A stretch of 7,080 bases of DNA from contig JAPLHJ010000004.1 of the NCBI GenBank assembly GCA_026389675.1, forward strand, positions 1 to 7,080. The letters run 5' to 3'. The notes beneath the pieces were generated by a model. It had not been told where the DNA came from. It did not search any database and was given only the letters and a program-made list of their open reading frames with translations. This DNA is from Chloroflexota bacterium. GTDB taxonomy: Bacteria; Chloroflexota; Dehalococcoidia; GIF9; UBA5629. This document shows positions 5,705 through 7,080 of the stretch, in pieces; position 1 is the first letter of the stretch; every line of letters begins with the position of its first letter. A program made the translations under genes and the position numbers.

Positions 5705-7080
5705 TTAAAATTTGCGTGACCATTCCTTGGGCCAGCGTTCCGCCACAACTTTTTTCTGCGTAAAGAATTCGACGGCATCAAGCCCCTGCCCGTGCAGGTC
5801 GCCGAAGAAGCTCTCCTTCCAGCCGCTGAAGGGGAAGAAGGCCATGGGGGCGGCAATGCCGATATTGATGCCGATATTGCCGGCTTCGGCTTCATAACGG
5901 AATTTGCGCGCCGCCGGGCCGCTGTTGGTGAAAAGACAGGCCATATTGCCGTATTTGCCGCTGTTCACCAGCCCGATGGCCTCGTCGATGGACTCCACGT
6001 GCATCAATCCCAATACCGGGCCGAATATCTCGGTTACGGCGGTCCCGCTGCCGGGTTTTACGGCATCCAGGATAGTGGGGCGCACAAAGCTCCCCTTCTC
6101 ATAGCCAGGGATCACCGCGCCCCGGCCGTCCACCAATATTTTGGCCCCCTCTTTTTTGCCCTGGCCTATCAGCTCTTCGATACGGGATTTGCTTTGCTGC
6201 GTGATAACCGGTCCCATCTGGACTTTCTCATCCAGCCCGTACCCGACAACCCGGCTCTCAGCTATATCTACTATCCTGTCCCTGAACTCACCGCGTGCCG
6301 AGCCGACGGTAATGGCCAGCGAGCCCGCCAAACAGCGCTGCCCCGCGCAGCCGAAGGCGCTGTCCGCAGTGATGCGCGCGGCCATCTCCATGTCCGCATC
6401 GGGCAGTATGATAATGGGGTTCTTGGCCCCGCCCTGGCATTGGGCACGCTTGCCGTTGGCCGCCGAGCGCCCATATATATATTTGGCTACGGGGGTCGAG
6501 CCGACAAAACTGACGGCGCGCACCGTGGAGTTATCGAGAATTGCGTCCACGGCCTCCTTGGCGCCGTTGACTAAGTTTATGACGCCGCTGGGAAACCCGG
6601 CGGCCGCGATCAGGTGGAAGATCTTTTGCATGGTCAGCGGGACCTTCTCCGAGGGCTTGACAATATAGGTGTTGCCGCAGGCAACCGCGTAGGGCAAGAA
6701 CCAGAAAGGCACCATACCGGGGAAATTGAAGGGCGCAATGACAGCGCATACCCCCACCGGCTGGCGCCACATCATCTCATCGATACCCTGGGCGATATCC
6801 TCGGAATTGTAACCCTGCATGAGGATGGGAATGCCAGAGGCTACCTCGACATTTTCGATAATACGCCGGACTTCGCCGCGGGATTCATCCAGTGTCTTGC
6901 CGCACTCCATGGTTATGCTGCGCGCCAGCTCTTCAAAGACGTCCTCCAGCAGGTTCTTCAGCCTGAATAAAGGCTGTATCCGCTCACCGGCTGGCGTCTT
7001 TCTCCAGGATACAAAAGCTGCCGCGGCAGCTTCGACCGCCCGATCCACGTCGACTGCAGGCGACAGCGGCACCTTACCCA
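5705..7080 (-). CDS. mmsA: MmsA/IolA-type CoA-acylating (methylmalonate-)semialdehyde dehydrogenase (5' end outside window)
   Basis: About 457 codons are visible, with TAA at 5705-5707; roughly 40 N-terminal residues lie beyond the right edge. A GTG at 7072 could be taken as a start, but the frame stays open and reads GKVPLSPAVDVDRAV, the usual N-terminal ALDH sequence, so it is internal. Family marks are clear: APFNFPGMVPFWFLPYAVAC, NTYIVKPSEK (cofactor pocket), FVGSTPVAKYIY, GGAKNPIIILPDAD, AGQRC with the catalytic Cys codon at 6334-6332, and EIFGPVLG. GGAKN in place of the ELGGK of hydrolytic ALDHs, together with PFNFPGMVPFW, points to the MmsA branch, which oxidises malonate or methylmalonate semialdehyde to acetyl- or propionyl-CoA with NAD and CoA. 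In myo-inositol breakdown the same family acts as the last step (IolA). It is the first gene of the visible cluster, 34 bp ahead of the IolD-like gene. The reading frame is intact. The exact semialdehyde is inferred. Confidence 0.92.
   Translation of the reverse strand, partial: GKVPLSPAVDVDRAVEAAAAAFVSWRKTPAGERIQPLFRLKNLLEDVFEELARSITMECGKTLDESRGEVRRIIENVEVASGIPILMQGYNSEDIAQGIDEMMWRQPVGVCAVIAPFNFPGMVPFWFLPYAVACGNTYIVKPSEKVPLTMQKIFHLIAAAGFPSGVINLVNGAKEAVDAILDNSTVRAVSFVGSTPVAKYIYGRSAANGKRAQCQGGAKNPIIILPDADMEMAARITADSAFGCAGQRCLAGSLAITVGSARGEFRDRIVDIAESRVVGYGLDEKVQMGPVITQQSKSRIEELIGQGKKEGAKILVDGRGAVIPGYEKGSFVRPTILDAVKPGSGTAVTEIFGPVLGLMHVESIDEAIGLVNSGKYGNMACLFTNSGPAARKFRYEAEAGNIGINIGIAAPMAFFPFSGWKESFFGDLHGQGLDAVEFFTQKKVVAERWPKEWSRKF

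Noticed and set aside
5792..6574. Plus-strand open frame of 260 codons opposite the aldehyde dehydrogenase
   Set aside because: It mirrors the strong ALDH coding frame and shows no family motif.
7070..7072. GTG at 7072 as the true start of the aldehyde dehydrogenase
   Set aside because: The frame is open to the window edge, the codons before it fit the ALDH N-terminus (GKVPLSP), and about 40 expected residues would be missing.

Overview
All genes in this window lie on the minus strand and read from high to low coordinates. The window appears to be part of one accessory catabolic cluster for a sugar, sugar acid or cyclitol. In transcription order it holds: an MmsA/IolA-type CoA-acylating aldehyde dehydrogenase (5' end outside the window), a large IolD-like thiamine-diphosphate (ThDP) enzyme, a transketolase split into N- and C-terminal subunits, an RpiB/LacA-type sugar-phosphate isomerase, a Gfo/Idh/MocA NAD(P)-dependent oxidoreductase, and the first codons of what may be an RsbW-like anti-sigma ATPase.

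Two of the six catabolic genes are broken in this copy. The isomerase loses its reading frame exactly where the catalytic Cys loop (CGTG type) should be. The IolD-like enzyme changes frame inside its middle domain, and the conserved loop of that domain is also missing. Both lesions look like short frame-breaking deletions, not single-base slips. Either the operon is decaying or the assembly lost short segments. The sequence alone cannot separate these two explanations.

The two larger intergenic gaps (1175-1293 and 3680-3838) hold copies of one palindromic repeat family with the end CGTCATTGCGAG. There is a complete copy of about 84 bp, a second of about 86 bp, and a half copy. A 12-bp tandem duplication sits at one repeat boundary, beside the ribosome binding region of the transketolase N subunit. 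Other gaps are short (11-34 bp), and the two transketolase genes overlap by 8 bp, so the genes probably form one transcription unit.

The organism is a moderately GC-rich bacterium. The split transketolase, the CGTCATTGCGAG palindromes and the enzyme set would fit an anaerobic or sediment-type lineage such as Chloroflexota (Dehalococcoidia). That placement is inferred from general familiarity and is weak.

A plausible working scheme is this. The Gfo/Idh/MocA enzyme oxidises or reduces a ring or sugar hydroxyl, the IolD-like enzyme acts on a (di)keto intermediate, the isomerase and transketolase rearrange the sugar phosphates, and MmsA converts a semialdehyde to an acyl-CoA. The substrate cannot be read from the sequence. 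No IolB, IolC, IolE or IolJ homologue is visible here.
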